Source: Pseudonocardiales bacterium
GTDB taxonomy: Bacteria; Actinomycetota; Actinomycetes; Mycobacteriales; Pseudonocardiaceae
Length of the DNA stretch: 64,000 nucleotides
Reading direction: 5' to 3'
Assembly: GCA_023252195.1 (NCBI GenBank)
Contig: JAHEXI010000007.1
Span: forward strand, 160,844-224,843
Shown here: in pieces, positions 7,257-16,437 of the stretch
Numbering within the stretch: the first letter of the stretch is position 1
Layout: each line of letters opens with the position of its first letter
Notes under the pieces: model-generated
Told to the model about the DNA's origin: nothing
Database searches by the model: none
What the model saw: only the letters and a program-made list of their open reading frames with translations
Made by a program: the position numbers and the translations under genes

Positions 7257-8218
7257 CCGTCGTTATCTTCGCCCAGGAGTGCGACGCGTCGGTGGATGAG
7301 GTGATCGGGCAGCTCACCGATCGGGGGGTTCCGGTGTTCCGGGTGGACACGTCATGGTTTCCACAGCGTTTGACCATCCAGGCGCGACTGGAAGGCGACC
7401 GATGGGTGGGCTGCTTGTCGGCCGAGCATCATCGGGTGAACCTCGGCGACGTTCGCTCGATTTGGTATCGGGATCCGACCGCGTTTGACTTCCCGGCGAA
7501 TCTGTCCCAACCTGAGCGGCGGTTCGCGTTCCGTGAGGCACGTCTTGGGTTCGGTGGTGTGCTGGCATCGTTGGACACGTTGTGGGTGAACCACCCCAAC
7601 CGGGCCAGTGATGCCATCTACAAGCCGTTGCAGCTCACCACGGCGGCGCGTTGCGGCCTTGCCGTGCCGCGCACGCTGGTCACGAACGATGCGAGTGCGG
7701 TGCGGCACTTCCACAACGAATCCAGGCCCGGGTTGATCTGTAAGGTTTTCGGTTCCAACGCGATCACCGAACACGGAACCACCCAGGTTGCCTACACCCA
7801 CCGACTTGACGACGGCGACCTGGCTGACCTGGACAACGTGGGCAGCACCGCCCACCAGTTCCAGGACTGGGTGCACGACAAGCACCACGAAGCCCGCGTG
7901 GTCGTGGTCGGTGACCGGATATTCCCGGTCCTCATCCATGCAGATTCTGTGGCGTCGCGGATAGATTGGCGTAGCGACTACCGCGCGTTGCGGTATGAGC
8001 TTGCCGAGCTTCCGGTTTCCGTGGAGAACGGTGTCCGGTGTTACATGGCGGCGTTCGGGTTGGTTTACGCAGCGTTCGATTTCGCTATCGACGCCACCGG
8101 GCAATGGTTCTTCCTCGAAGCCAACACTGCAGGCCAGTACGGTTTCCTGGAAACGAATACCGGTGCGGCCATCAGTGATGCGCTTGCGGATCTTCTCGCC
8201 GGGGGCGCTTGTGACTGA
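7253..8218 (+). CDS. ATP-grasp ribosomal peptide maturase (TgmB/ThfB-like)
   Basis: A 321-residue RimK-type ATP-grasp ligase. It starts TVVIFAQECDASVDEVIGQL, has the substrate-side segment VRSIWYRDPTAFDFP, and ATP-grasp features LICKVFGSN, HQFQDWVHDKHHEARVVVVG and the metal-binding end FDFAIDATGQWFFLEANTAG. In graspetide pathways this enzyme activates Asp/Glu side-chain carboxylates as acyl phosphates and joins them to Thr/Ser/Lys side chains of the precursor. GTG at 7253 overlaps the precursor stop by 4 nt; its own stop overlaps the methyltransferase start by 8 nt, so the three genes form one translational unit. Confidence 0.9.
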   Translation: MTVVIFAQECDASVDEVIGQLTDRGVPVFRVDTSWFPQRLTIQARLEGDRWVGCLSAEHHRVNLGDVRSIWYRDPTAFDFPANLSQPERRFAFREARLGFGGVLASLDTLWVNHPNRASDAIYKPLQLTTAARCGLAVPRTLVTNDASAVRHFHNESRPGLICKVFGSNAITEHGTTQVAYTHRLDDGDLADLDNVGSTAHQFQDWVHDKHHEARVVVVGDRIFPVLIHADSVASRIDWRSDYRALRYELAELPVSVENGVRCYMAAFGLVYAAFDFAIDATGQWFFLEANTAGQYGFLETNTGAAISDALADLLAGGACD

Positions 8219-9362
8219 CTGGACGGTTCACGCCGTGCGGCTGGCCGACAACCTCACCAAGGCGGGGAAGGTGTGGTCGGCGCCATGGCAAGCTGCGGTA
8301 CGTGCGGTGCCACGCCACGAACTCGTCCCCGTGCACTACCAACGAGTCTCCGGCACCGAACAATGGGCCCGCACCGAAACGACCCTGGATTTGGCCTACT
8401 CGAACACGGCGCTATTCGTGTTGCCCGACGGATTGTCCTCGACCAGCATGCCGTCGTTGATGACCCGCATGCTAGAGGCTCTCGATGTCCGCGACGGGCA
8501 CAATGTGCTCGAAATCGGCGTCGGCACCGGCTACAACGCGGCCCTACTGTGCCACCGGCTCGGCGATCAGCACGTGTTCTCCATCGACATCGAACCCACG
8601 CTGGTGCAGCTGGCGCGGGAACGTCTCGCCCGGATCGGCTATCACCCCACCCTGGTCACCGTCGACGCTGTGAACGGCCTCCCGGAACACGCGCCCTACG
8701 ACCGTGTTATCGCCACCTGCTCCGTCCCCGCCGTGCCCTGGTCGTGGGTCGAACAAACCCGCGAAGGAGGCTTGATCCTCGCCGACATCAAACTAGCTGC
8801 CTTAGCCGGGAACCTCGTGCTACTGCACCGGACCGCCGATGGTGCGCAAGGCCGATTTGACCGCACCTACGGCGGGTTCATGGCGATGCGCAGCAGCGGC
8901 GAGACCTACAGCTCATCCCGGCCACGCCGCATCCACCGGGACCGCAGCAGTGCCCGCACCCGCACCAGCACCCTCGATGTCAGCCCACCGTGGGAACATT
9001 CGGTGCTGTGGTTCCTCGCCCACCTCCACCTACCGCCCGGTATCTCATTCGGACTGTGCGGCAAGGACACCAGCACACCACCCACTACGGCGTTCCTGTC
9101 CGCAGCGGACGGCTCCTGGTGTGAGATCGATGAACCATCCCCGGACGGCACGTGCCAAGTCCGGGAAGCCGGACCCCACCAACTGTGGCGCATCATCGAA
9201 GAAACCCACGCCACCTGGCTCACGATAGGCCAACCCGGGTGGGAACGACTCGGACTCACCGTCACCACCAACACGCACGAGGTCTGGCTGGACGAACCCC
9301 GCAACGTCCTACCGCAACTCACCGAGACCGACTCATCTGAGGCAGGACGGCGCACCCCCTAG
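8211..9362 (+). CDS. PIMT-like O-methyltransferase of the graspetide cluster (ThfM-like, aspartimide-forming)
   Basis: A 383-residue protein whose first 220 residues match protein L-isoaspartyl O-methyltransferases: VPRHELVPVHY, then the SAM-binding motif NVLEIGVGTGYNAALLCHR, FSIDIEPTLVQLARERL and PYDRVIATCSVPAVPWSWV. About 160 further residues form a C-terminal extension (ISFGLCGKDTSTPP, EAGPHQLWRIIEETH) seen in RiPP-associated homologues but not in housekeeping PIMT. In the fuscimiditide pathway of Thermobifida fusca such an enzyme methylates an Asp that then closes to an aspartimide. GTG at 8211 is within the end of the ATP-grasp gene. Role here is inferred from cluster context and the Asp-Gly in the precursor core. 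Confidence 0.85.
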   Translation: MTDWTVHAVRLADNLTKAGKVWSAPWQAAVRAVPRHELVPVHYQRVSGTEQWARTETTLDLAYSNTALFVLPDGLSSTSMPSLMTRMLEALDVRDGHNVLEIGVGTGYNAALLCHRLGDQHVFSIDIEPTLVQLARERLARIGYHPTLVTVDAVNGLPEHAPYDRVIATCSVPAVPWSWVEQTREGGLILADIKLAALAGNLVLLHRTADGAQGRFDRTYGGFMAMRSSGETYSSSRPRRIHRDRSSARTRTSTLDVSPPWEHSVLWFLAHLHLPPGISFGLCGKDTSTPPTTAFLSAADGSWCEIDEPSPDGTCQVREAGPHQLWRIIEETHATWLTIGQPGWERLGLTVTTNTHEVWLDEPRNVLPQLTETDSSEAGRRTP

Positions 9363-9816
9363 GACCGCCGAAAATGGTTGTTTTCCAGGGTATGAGTGCT
9401 CGACTGCCTCACCGTGGTTATCTGCCTCGTCGCAGGTCAGGGGTAGGACAGTGACCCGGCGAGGGGCGAGGCATGTGCCTCAGCGGAGCGTGAGTGCCTC
9501 ACCGCCTGCCTCACCTCTCGGACGGCCGCCCGAGATCCAGCCGCTCGGCTGGTCCTCGACCAGGCAGTCGATGGTCTCTTCCTCAGGTGATCTGATCACC
9601 GGTGGCGTTGGGGGCTCCAGACAGCTAGTATCGAACACATGTTCGGCTCTGCTTCCCGCCGTACGGCTAAGCAAATTCCGGCGCGCCGTAGGCGGCGGTC
9701 GCCAACTGGGGCTTTCGGCGCACGTGGCGGTCGGTGGGTCGGGAGGCCGCCGAAACCGTCTAAGGTGCGACGGTGCGCAGCCGGATGACTGCGGACTGTG
9801 ATCAAGGAGGTCGAGG
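9363..9816. other. Intergenic region upstream of dnaE
   Basis: 454 bp with no supported gene. It holds a LexA-type operator at 9631-9646 and, overlapping it, a TAGTAT minus-10-like hexamer at 9626-9631. An ATG inside the operator (9640) opens a 46-codon Arg-rich frame that begins MF, as 13E12/DUF222 HNH proteins often do at their own SOS boxes, but the rest shows no DUF222 similarity; the region may be a decayed promoter of such a gene. Confidence 0.5.
9631..9646. promoter_or_regulatory. LexA/SOS box
   Basis: TCGAACACATGTTCGG contains CGAAC-N4-GTTCG as a perfect palindrome, the actinobacterial LexA operator consensus. It is the only close match noticed in the window and lies 171 bp upstream of the dnaE start on the same side. 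It overlaps a minus-10-like TAGTAT, the usual geometry for repression. Confidence 0.7.
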
Positions 9817-12800
9817 GTGTCCAGTGACTCGTTCGTCCACCTTCACACGCATACCGAGTTCTCGATGCTCGACGGTGCGGCGCGGCTGGACGACCTGTTC
9901 ACCGAGTGCGTCCGGATGGGCATGCCGGCCCTGGCGATGACCGACCACGGCAATGTCTTCGGCGCTTACGAGTTCTGGAAGAAGGCTAACGCCCACGGAG
10001 TCAAGCCGATTATCGGCATGGAGGGCTACCTCTCGCCTGGCTCCCGACACGAGCGCAAGCGGGTCGTGCTGGCTCGCGGCAGCAACGACGTCGACAACCC
10101 AGGTGAGATGTACACCCACATGACGCTGCTCGCGGAGAACACCGAGGGCATGCACAACCTGTTCCGGCTCTCCAGCCTGGCCAGCCTGGAGGGCTACTAC
10201 TACAAGCCGCGGATGGACCGTGAGCTGCTGGCGGCCTACGGCAAGGGGATTATTGCCACCACCGGCTGCCCGTCAGGCGAGGTTCAGCGGTTGTTGCAGC
10301 AGGACAAGTTCGGTGCCGCGTGCCAGGCCGCCGCTGACTATCGGGATATCTTCGGCCGGGAGAATTTCTTCTGCGAGCTGATGGACCACGGCATCGAGAT
10401 CGAGCGCCGGGTTCGTGACGATCTTGTGCGGCTCAAGAAGACCCTTGAGCTGCCCGGACTTGCCACCAATGATCTGCACTACACGTTCCCTGAGGACGCC
10501 AAGCCGCACGAGGTGCTGCTGTGCGTGCAGACCGGCAAGACCATGTCAGATCCCAACCGGTTCAAGTTCGATGCCCAGGACTTTTACCTCAAGTCCCCGG
10601 CACAGATGCGCGAGCAGTGGGACGGTGAGTTTCCAGAGGCCTGCGACAACACCTTGCAGGTCGCCGAACGGGTGCATGTGGAGTTCACCGAGGGCCGCGA
10701 CCTGATGCCCCGGTTCCCGGTGCCAGCGGGCGAGAGCGAGGCCAGCTGGCTGGTCAAAGAAGTCGAGCGGGGCCTGCAGCAGCGCTTCCCAGGCGGTCTG
10801 CCTGACACCCACCGCCGTCAGGCCGACTACGAGGTCGGCGTGATCTGCCAGATGGGCTTCCCCGGCTACTTCCTGGTCACTGCGGATCTGGTGCGCCACG
10901 CCAAGGCCAATGGGATCCGGGTCGGACCTGGCCGGGGCTCGGCGGCAGGCTGCCTGGTGGCCTACGCGATGGGCATCACTGATCTCGATCCCATCCGGCA
11001 CAAGCTCATCTTTGAGCGGTTCCTCAACCCCGAGCGTATCTCGATGCCCGATATCGATATGGACTTCGACGAGCGTCGGCGCGGTGACATGATCCGCTAC
11101 GTCACGGAGAAGTACGGCGAGGACCGCATCGCACAGATCATCACCTACTCGACGATCAAAGCGAAGGCGGCGATCAAGGACTCCGCGCGGGTGCTCTACG
11201 GCCAGCCCGGCTACTCGGTGGCCGACCGGATCACCAAAGCGATGCCGGCACCGGTGATGGGCAAGGACATCCCGCTGGCCGGGATCTTCGATCCTCAGCA
11301 CAAGCGCTACGCCGAAGCCACTGAAGTCCGGGCCTTGTACGACGCTGATCCTCAGGTCAAGGAAATCATAGACACGGCCCGCGGGTTGGAAGGGCTCAAG
11401 CGGCAGTGGGGCGTGCACGCGGCTGGCGTGATCATGTCCAGTGAGCCTTTGATCGATATCATCCCGATCCAGCGCAGGGATTCCGACGGCGCGATCATCA
11501 CGCAGTTCGATATGGGCGCCTGCGAAACACTCGGACTGCTCAAGATGGACTTCCTCGGGCTGCGCAACCTTACGGTCATCGACGACGCGCTGCGCAATAT
11601 CAAGCTCAATAGCAAGCCGCCGTTGGACCTGGAGAATCTGGAACTCGACGATGCCAAGGCCTATGAGCTACTCGCCAGCGGGGACACCCTCGGGGTGTTC
11701 CAGCTCGACGGGGGGCCGATGCGTGACCTGCTCCGTCGCATGGTGCCGACCACTTTTGAAGACATCTCCGCAGTCCTGGCCTTGTATCGACCCGGGCCGA
11801 TGGGCGCCAACGCGCACAACGACTACGCCGACCGGAAAAACGGCCGCCAAGAGGTGCGGCCGATCCATCCGGAGTTGGCCGAACCGCTGGCGGACATCCT
11901 GGACGAGACCTTCGGGCTGATCGTCTACCAAGAGCAGGTCATGGCGATCGCCCAGCGGGTAGCCGGGTATTCACTGGGCAAAGCGGACTTGCTGCGCCGG
12001 GCGATGGGCAAGAAGAAAAAAGAGATCCTAGACAAAGAGTACGAGACTTTTTCCGGTGGAATGCGTGACGCCGGTTACTCCGCGGCTGCAATAAAGACGC
12101 TGTGGGACATCTTGCTCCCGTTCTCCGACTATGCTTTCAACCGCGCACACACCGCAGGATACGGGCTGGTCTCCTACTGGACCGCCTACCTGAAAGCCAA
12201 CTATCGTTCAGAATACATGGCTGCGCTGCTAACCAGCGTGGGCGACGATAAAGACAAAGCCGCAATCTACCTCGCCGAGTGTCGTAAGATGGGCATCACG
12301 GTGTTGCCGCCGGATGTGAACTCTTCCGAGCGCGACTTCGTCGCCGTCGGCAAAGATATCCGGTTCGGGCTCGGCGCCATTCGCAACGTGGGTGGCAACG
12401 TCGTCGATGCGATCACCCGGGCCCGCACCGAAAAGGGCTCTTACACCGACTTCTCGGACTTCCTGCGCAAGGTCGACGCGGTGGCCTGCAACCGGAAGGT
12501 CGTAGAGTCGCTGGTCAAGGCGGGGGCGTTCGACTCGCTTGGACACCCTCGCAAAGGGCTGTATCTGGTGCACGCCGAGGCGATCGACGTGGTCATGGAC
12601 TCGAAGCGAGCTGAGGCGATCGGGCAGTTCGACCTGTTCGGCGGCGAGCCCGGCACCGGCGCCGGGCTGAACCTGTTTGACGTGCCGGTGCCCGCCGAGC
12701 AATGGGATACCAAGCACCAGCTTGCCCTAGAACGGGAAATGCTCGGTCTCTACGTATCTGGGCACCCGTTGCAGGGCATGGAGCACGCCCTGGCTCGCCA

Positions 12801-13368
12801 GGCGGACACCCCGATCGCCTCGATCCTCGATGGCACGGTCAGCGACGGCGCACAGGTGATCGTCGGCGGGATCCTTGCCAGTGTGACGCGACGGGTCAAC
12901 CGCAACGGCGAGCCGTGGGCGGCCGCCCAGCTAGAGGATCTCGCCGCCGGGATCGAGGTCCTCTTCTTTCCCAAGGCCTACTCAGTCGTCGGGGTGAACG
13001 TCGCAGAGGATCACATCGTGCTGGTCAAGGCCCGGGTAACCAAACGAGACGACCGGATCTCGCTGATCGCCAACGACCTGGTGGTTCCCGACCTCGCCCA
13101 GCCCGGTGGTTCGGCTGGTGGCGGCGGGCAGCCCGGTGCGGGGCAACCGGTGACGGTGAGCATGCTCGCCGCACGCTGCTCGCCCGAGCGGGTTGCCCAG
13201 CTCAAGGACGTGCTGGCCCGCCACCCCGGCTCCCAGGAAGTACGGCTGAGCCTGGTCAATGGCGGCCGCAAGCACCTGCTGAAGCTCGACGACAGCCTGC
13301 GGGTGACACCTAGCACCGCGCTGATGGGGGATCTCAAGGCCCTGCTCGGCCCCGGTTGCCTGGCCTGA
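9817..13368 (+). CDS. dnaE: DNA polymerase III alpha subunit
   Basis: 1183 residues, the usual length for the main actinobacterial replicative polymerase (DnaE1 type rather than the shorter DnaE2). The PHP domain is at the N-terminus ([27 protein letters not shown]), the polymerase palm motifs follow ([30 protein letters not shown]), then [12 protein letters not shown], the [16 protein letters not shown] fingers motif, a helix-hairpin-helix and an OB-fold ([16 protein letters not shown]). It synthesises the chromosome as part of the pol III holoenzyme. GTG at 9817 has AAGGAGG 7 nt upstream. A LexA-type box lies 171 bp upstream, which would be unusual for the replicative copy. Confidence 0.97.
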   Translation: MSSDSFVHLHTHTEFSMLDGAARLDDLFTECVRMGMPALAMTDHGNVFGAYEFWKKANAHGVKPIIGMEGYLSPGSRHERKRVVLARGSNDVDNPGEMYTHMTLLAENTEGMHNLFRLSSLASLEGYYYKPRMDRELLAAYGKGIIATTGCPSGEVQRLLQQDKFGAACQAAADYRDIFGRENFFCELMDHGIEIERRVRDDLVRLKKTLELPGLATNDLHYTFPEDAKPHEVLLCVQTGKTMSDPNRFKFDAQDFYLKSPAQMREQWDGEFPEACDNTLQVAERVHVEFTEGRDLMPRFPVPAGESEASWLVKEVERGLQQRFPGGLPDTHRRQADYEVGVICQMGFPGYFLVTADLVRHAKANGIRVGPGRGSAAGCLVAYAMGITDLDPIRHKLIFERFLNPERISMPDIDMDFDERRRGDMIRYVTEKYGEDRIAQIITYSTIKAKAAIKDSARVLYGQPGYSVADRITKAMPAPVMGKDIPLAGIFDPQHKRYAEATEVRALYDADPQVKEIIDTARGLEGLKRQWGVHAAGVIMSSEPLIDIIPIQRRDSDGAIITQFDMGACETLGLLKMDFLGLRNLTVIDDALRNIKLNSKPPLDLENLELDDAKAYELLASGDTLGVFQLDGGPMRDLLRRMVPTTFEDISAVLALYRPGPMGANAHNDYADRKNGRQEVRPIHPELAEPLADILDETFGLIVYQEQVMAIAQRVAGYSLGKADLLRRAMGKKKKEILDKEYETFSGGMRDAGYSAAAIKTLWDILLPFSDYAFNRAHTAGYGLVSYWTAYLKANYRSEYMAALLTSVGDDKDKAAIYLAECRKMGITVLPPDVNSSERDFVAVGKDIRFGLGAIRNVGGNVVDAITRARTEKGSYTDFSDFLRKVDAVACNRKVVESLVKAGAFDSLGHPRKGLYLVHAEAIDVVMDSKRAEAIGQFDLFGGEPGTGAGLNLFDVPVPAEQWDTKHQLALEREMLGLYVSGHPLQGMEHALARQADTPIASILDGTVSDGAQVIVGGILASVTRRVNRNGEPWAAAQLEDLAAGIEVLFFPKAYSVVGVNVAEDHIVLVKARVTKRDDRISLIANDLVVPDLAQPGGSAGGGGQPGAGQPVTVSMLAARCSPERVAQLKDVLARHPGSQEVRLSLVNGGRKHLLKLDDSLRVTPSTALMGDLKALLGPGCLA

Positions 13369-13515
13369 CGATCAGGCTCGGGGAGATGGCGTGTGAATCA
13401 CCGCCGACACCCGTGATTCCTTCACATGGAAAGCCTGACGAACGGCACTAGCGGCACCCATGGCGTCGGCGCGATTATTGCTGCATAGCGATGATCGGTC
13501 GGCGAGGGGGACACA

Positions 13516-16182
13516 GTGGACAACGGTTACGAGGTGTACTGCATCGCGGATCCGTTGTTTTACGATTCGATTTCCGGGGCCAACCGGGTGGCGCCTTTCG
13601 ATGCGGTGCAACGTCCGGTCCCCGATGGGTGGGAACGGCGCTTCCTTGATAACTGGGTGGTCATGAACCCGGTGGGCGCTGCGGTGCCCCAGCAGGGCTG
13701 GAAGGTTCACGTGTCGGCGTGCCTCGATAACGCGGAACGGATTCTGGAAACCGTATGCGCCTACTGTGTTCCGCGCCGGATCACGTTTAAATTCCTGGCC
13801 GCACGAAGCGCCGTTCACCTGCAGAACGCGAAGTACGCGCCGCGGGGGTCTAGTGGCAAGTTCGTCACGATCTATCCGACTGACATTGATGAGCTCGGCA
13901 CAATCCTGCACGACCTGGGCGAACTCCTGGCCGGCGAACCAGGTCCTTACATCCTCAGCGACCTGCGCTGGAACGAAGGTCCACTCTATGTGCGCTACGG
14001 CGGTTTCGCACTGCGGCACTGCCTGTCGGCGCGGGGTGACCGGGTTCCGGCCATCGAGGACCCCAACGGGGCGCTAGTGCCGGACCGCAGGGATGCGGTG
14101 TTCTGCACGCCTCCCTGGGTGACCTTGCCGGACCTGCTTGTTCCCCAACTTGCAGCGCGCAACGCCACCACCGTCACCGAGCTGCCGTATCGCATCGAGC
14201 AGGTCCTGCATTTCTCCAACGGCGGAGGACTCTACGAGGCGACTGACCAGCGCACCGGAGTGCGGGTGGTCCTGAAGGAGGCCCGGCCGCACGCTGGCCT
14301 CGCCGCCGACGGCGCTGACGCGGTCGAACGGCTGCGGCGCGAACGGGAAATGCTCGAATGCCTGGCCGGAGTCGAGGGCGTGCCTGCTATCCACGATCAC
14401 TTCGCCCTGGGTGAGCATCATTTCCTGGCGCTGGAGTTCATCGAGGGAATGCCGCTGAACAAGGTTTTCGCGCAGCGCTGGCCGATGAACGACCCCGCCG
14501 CCGGTCCCGCCGAGTTCGCTGCCTACACCGAATGGGCGTTAGGGATGTGCGCCCAAGTAGAAGAGATCATCACGGCCATCCATGGTTGTGGAATCATCCA
14601 CGGTGATCTGCACCTGTTCAATGTCATCGTCCGGGACAACGGCCGAGCTACGCTGATTGACTACGAGGTCGCCGCGCGAATCGATGAGGCACGCCGTCCG
14701 ACACTGGGCAGCCCAGCATTTAGCGCCCCGCGGGACCGGGCCGGGTTCGACATCGACCGGTACTCCTTGGCCTGCCTGCGACTGGCCCTGTTCCTTCCCT
14801 TGACCGCGATGATCCGGCTCGACGCCGGAAAGCCGGAAGACTTCGCCGAGGTCATCGCCGAACATTTCCCGGTGCCACCTGCTTTCCTGGCGGAGGCGGT
14901 GCGGACGATCACCGGAACTAGCCGAACCAGCGGGACTGACGGGACTGCACCCCGACGGGGGGTCCGAGCGCTGCCGTCGCTACCCGATGGGATAAGCGGC
15001 TGGACAACCGCCCGGGACTCGATCGTCGCCGGAATCCTGGCCAGTGCTACTCCGAAGCGCACCGATCGGCTGTTTCCTGGCGACATCGCGCAGTTCAGCA
15101 CCGGTGGCCTTAACATCGCCCACGGCGCCGCCGGTGTGCTCTACGCACTCGCGGTTACCCGGGCCACGCCGTATCCCGCCGGGGAGCACTGGCTACTTGA
15201 GCGGGCGGCCGCGGCAGCCCGCGGAACGCGGTTAGGTTTCTACGACGGCCTGCACGGCGTGGCGTACGTGCTGGCGGAGCTGGGATACCGGCAAGCGGCC
15301 CTCGACCTGATCGAATTCTGCCTCACCGAGCACAGCGACCAACTAGGTTCAGACCTGTCCGGCGGGCTGGCCGGCGTCGCGCTCAACCTTGCTTACTTCG
15401 CGGGCATGGCTGGCGAACCCACTCTGTTCGACCATGCGCTGCGTGCCGCCGATATCGTTGCCGACCGGCTGGGCACCATCGACAGCGTCGGCACGATCAG
15501 CGGCGGAGATAATCCATACGCCGGGCTGATGCAGGGCTCATCGGGACCGGCGCTGATGTTCTTGCGGCTTTACGAGCACACCGGTGACCGCGGATTCCTC
15601 GAATTGTCCGCGACCGCGTTGCGCCAAGATTTACGCCGCTGCCTGGTACGTGCCGACGGCTCCATGCGCGTCAACGAGGGCTGGCGGGCGATGCCCTACC
15701 TCGACAGGGGCAGCGCGGGCATCGGCATGGTGCTCGACGAATATCTCACGCACCGGGTAGATGACGAGTTCGTCAACGCTGCGGCTGCTATTCGCCGCGC
15801 CGCACTGTCCCGGTTCTACATCCAGCCGGGTCTGTTCAGTGGCCGGGCCGGAATGATTGTTTACCTGAGCCGGGGATACCCACCTGGGCATGCGGTCTGG
15901 CACCCGGAGGTAGCTGCTCAGATCCGGCGCCTTGGCTGGCACCGCGTTGACTACCAGGGCCATCTTGCCTTCCCTGGTGAACAGCTGCTCCGGCTGTCAA
16001 TGGATTTGGCGAGCGGCGCCGCAGGCGTCCTGCTCGCACTGGGTGCGGCTGTGCACGAGCACCCCGTCGGTCTCCCGTTTCTCTGTGAATCACGGCAGTT
16101 CCCGCCGCACGATGCCCCCGTGCCGGCAGGGCTGACGGGGAGAAACGGTTTGGTATCCGCGTCGACATACGGAAGGAGGTGA
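13516..16182 (+). CDS. lanKC: Class III lanthipeptide synthetase LanKC (RamC-like)
   Basis: 888 residues in the three-domain order of class III synthetases. Residues 1-210 are the phosphoSer/Thr lyase region (ITFKFLAARS, LQNAKYAPRGSSGKFVTIYP). Residues 220-500 are a Ser/Thr kinase-like domain with HGDLHLFNVIV (catalytic loop) and ATLIDYEVAA (metal-binding Asp). Residues 560-880 are a LanC-like cyclase (NIAHGAAGVLYAL, GLHGVAYVLAELG, GLAGVALNLAYFAG, GSAGIGMVL) lacking the Cys-Cys-His zinc ligands, as in RamC. The enzyme dehydrates Ser and forms lanthionine or labionin rings. GTG at 13516 has AGGGGG upstream. Its stop codon lies inside the ribosome-binding site of the precursor gene. Confidence 0.95.
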   Translation: MDNGYEVYCIADPLFYDSISGANRVAPFDAVQRPVPDGWERRFLDNWVVMNPVGAAVPQQGWKVHVSACLDNAERILETVCAYCVPRRITFKFLAARSAVHLQNAKYAPRGSSGKFVTIYPTDIDELGTILHDLGELLAGEPGPYILSDLRWNEGPLYVRYGGFALRHCLSARGDRVPAIEDPNGALVPDRRDAVFCTPPWVTLPDLLVPQLAARNATTVTELPYRIEQVLHFSNGGGLYEATDQRTGVRVVLKEARPHAGLAADGADAVERLRREREMLECLAGVEGVPAIHDHFALGEHHFLALEFIEGMPLNKVFAQRWPMNDPAAGPAEFAAYTEWALGMCAQVEEIITAIHGCGIIHGDLHLFNVIVRDNGRATLIDYEVAARIDEARRPTLGSPAFSAPRDRAGFDIDRYSLACLRLALFLPLTAMIRLDAGKPEDFAEVIAEHFPVPPAFLAEAVRTITGTSRTSGTDGTAPRRGVRALPSLPDGISGWTTARDSIVAGILASATPKRTDRLFPGDIAQFSTGGLNIAHGAAGVLYALAVTRATPYPAGEHWLLERAAAAARGTRLGFYDGLHGVAYVLAELGYRQAALDLIEFCLTEHSDQLGSDLSGGLAGVALNLAYFAGMAGEPTLFDHALRAADIVADRLGTIDSVGTISGGDNPYAGLMQGSSGPALMFLRLYEHTGDRGFLELSATALRQDLRRCLVRADGSMRVNEGWRAMPYLDRGSAGIGMVLDEYLTHRVDDEFVNAAAAIRRAALSRFYIQPGLFSGRAGMIVYLSRGYPPGHAVWHPEVAAQIRRLGWHRVDYQGHLAFPGEQLLRLSMDLASGAAGVLLALGAAVHEHPVGLPFLCESRQFPPHDAPVPAGLTGRNGLVSASTYGRR

Positions 16183-16187
16183 AAACA

Positions 16188-16310
16188 ATGGTGCTTCTCG
16201 ACCTGCAGGCCATGGAGGTGACCGTCGAGCTGAACGGCCGCTGCGACGACCACGGCCACGGCCACGGCCGCTCCCACGGGAGTGACATCAGCCTGCTGCT
16301 GTGCGGCTGA
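16188..16310 (+). CDS. Class III lanthipeptide precursor, SapB/RamS-like, His-rich
   Basis: A 40-residue peptide. It begins MVLLDLQAME, the LxLQ leader motif recognised by RamC-type enzymes. It ends GSDISLLLCG: Ser32, Ser35 and Cys39 form the Ser-x-x-Ser-x-x-x-Cys labionin/lanthionine pattern, and SLLLCG is identical to the first ring of SapB precursors. Between leader and ring is an unusual His/Gly-rich segment (CDDHGHGHGRSHG) with five His in eleven residues. Unlike RamS it carries only one ring motif. ATG at 16188 is preceded by AAGGAGGTGA at 5 nt. Start, synthetase and exporters are all on the same strand, with a terminator-like hairpin just downstream that may set a high precursor-to-transporter ratio. 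Confidence 0.88.
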   Translation: MVLLDLQAMEVTVELNGRCDDHGHGHGRSHGSDISLLLCG

Positions 16311-16322
16311 GGCTTCATTAAC

Positions 16323-16360
16323 AGGTGGTCCGGGGCGGCCGGCGTTGCCCCGGACCACCT
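16323..16360 (+). terminator. Hairpin after the lanthipeptide precursor
   Basis: AGGTGGTCCGGGGC (16323-16336) and GCCCCGGACCACCT (16347-16360) are exact 14-bp reverse complements with a 10-nt loop, followed by AATGATTT. Position between lanA and the ABC genes suggests a partial terminator or mRNA-stabilising stem. Confidence 0.7.
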
Positions 16361-16437
16361 AATGATTTCCCCAACACATGGGTTTTCTTATCCTCACCAG
16401 CTTCGAAAACAGACCATCACGACAATGCGGAGGTCGC

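Noticed and set aside
9640..9780. 46-codon Arg-rich frame starting inside the LexA box
   Set aside because: No ribosome-binding site, biased composition and no family match; kept only as a hint of a decayed 13E12-type gene.
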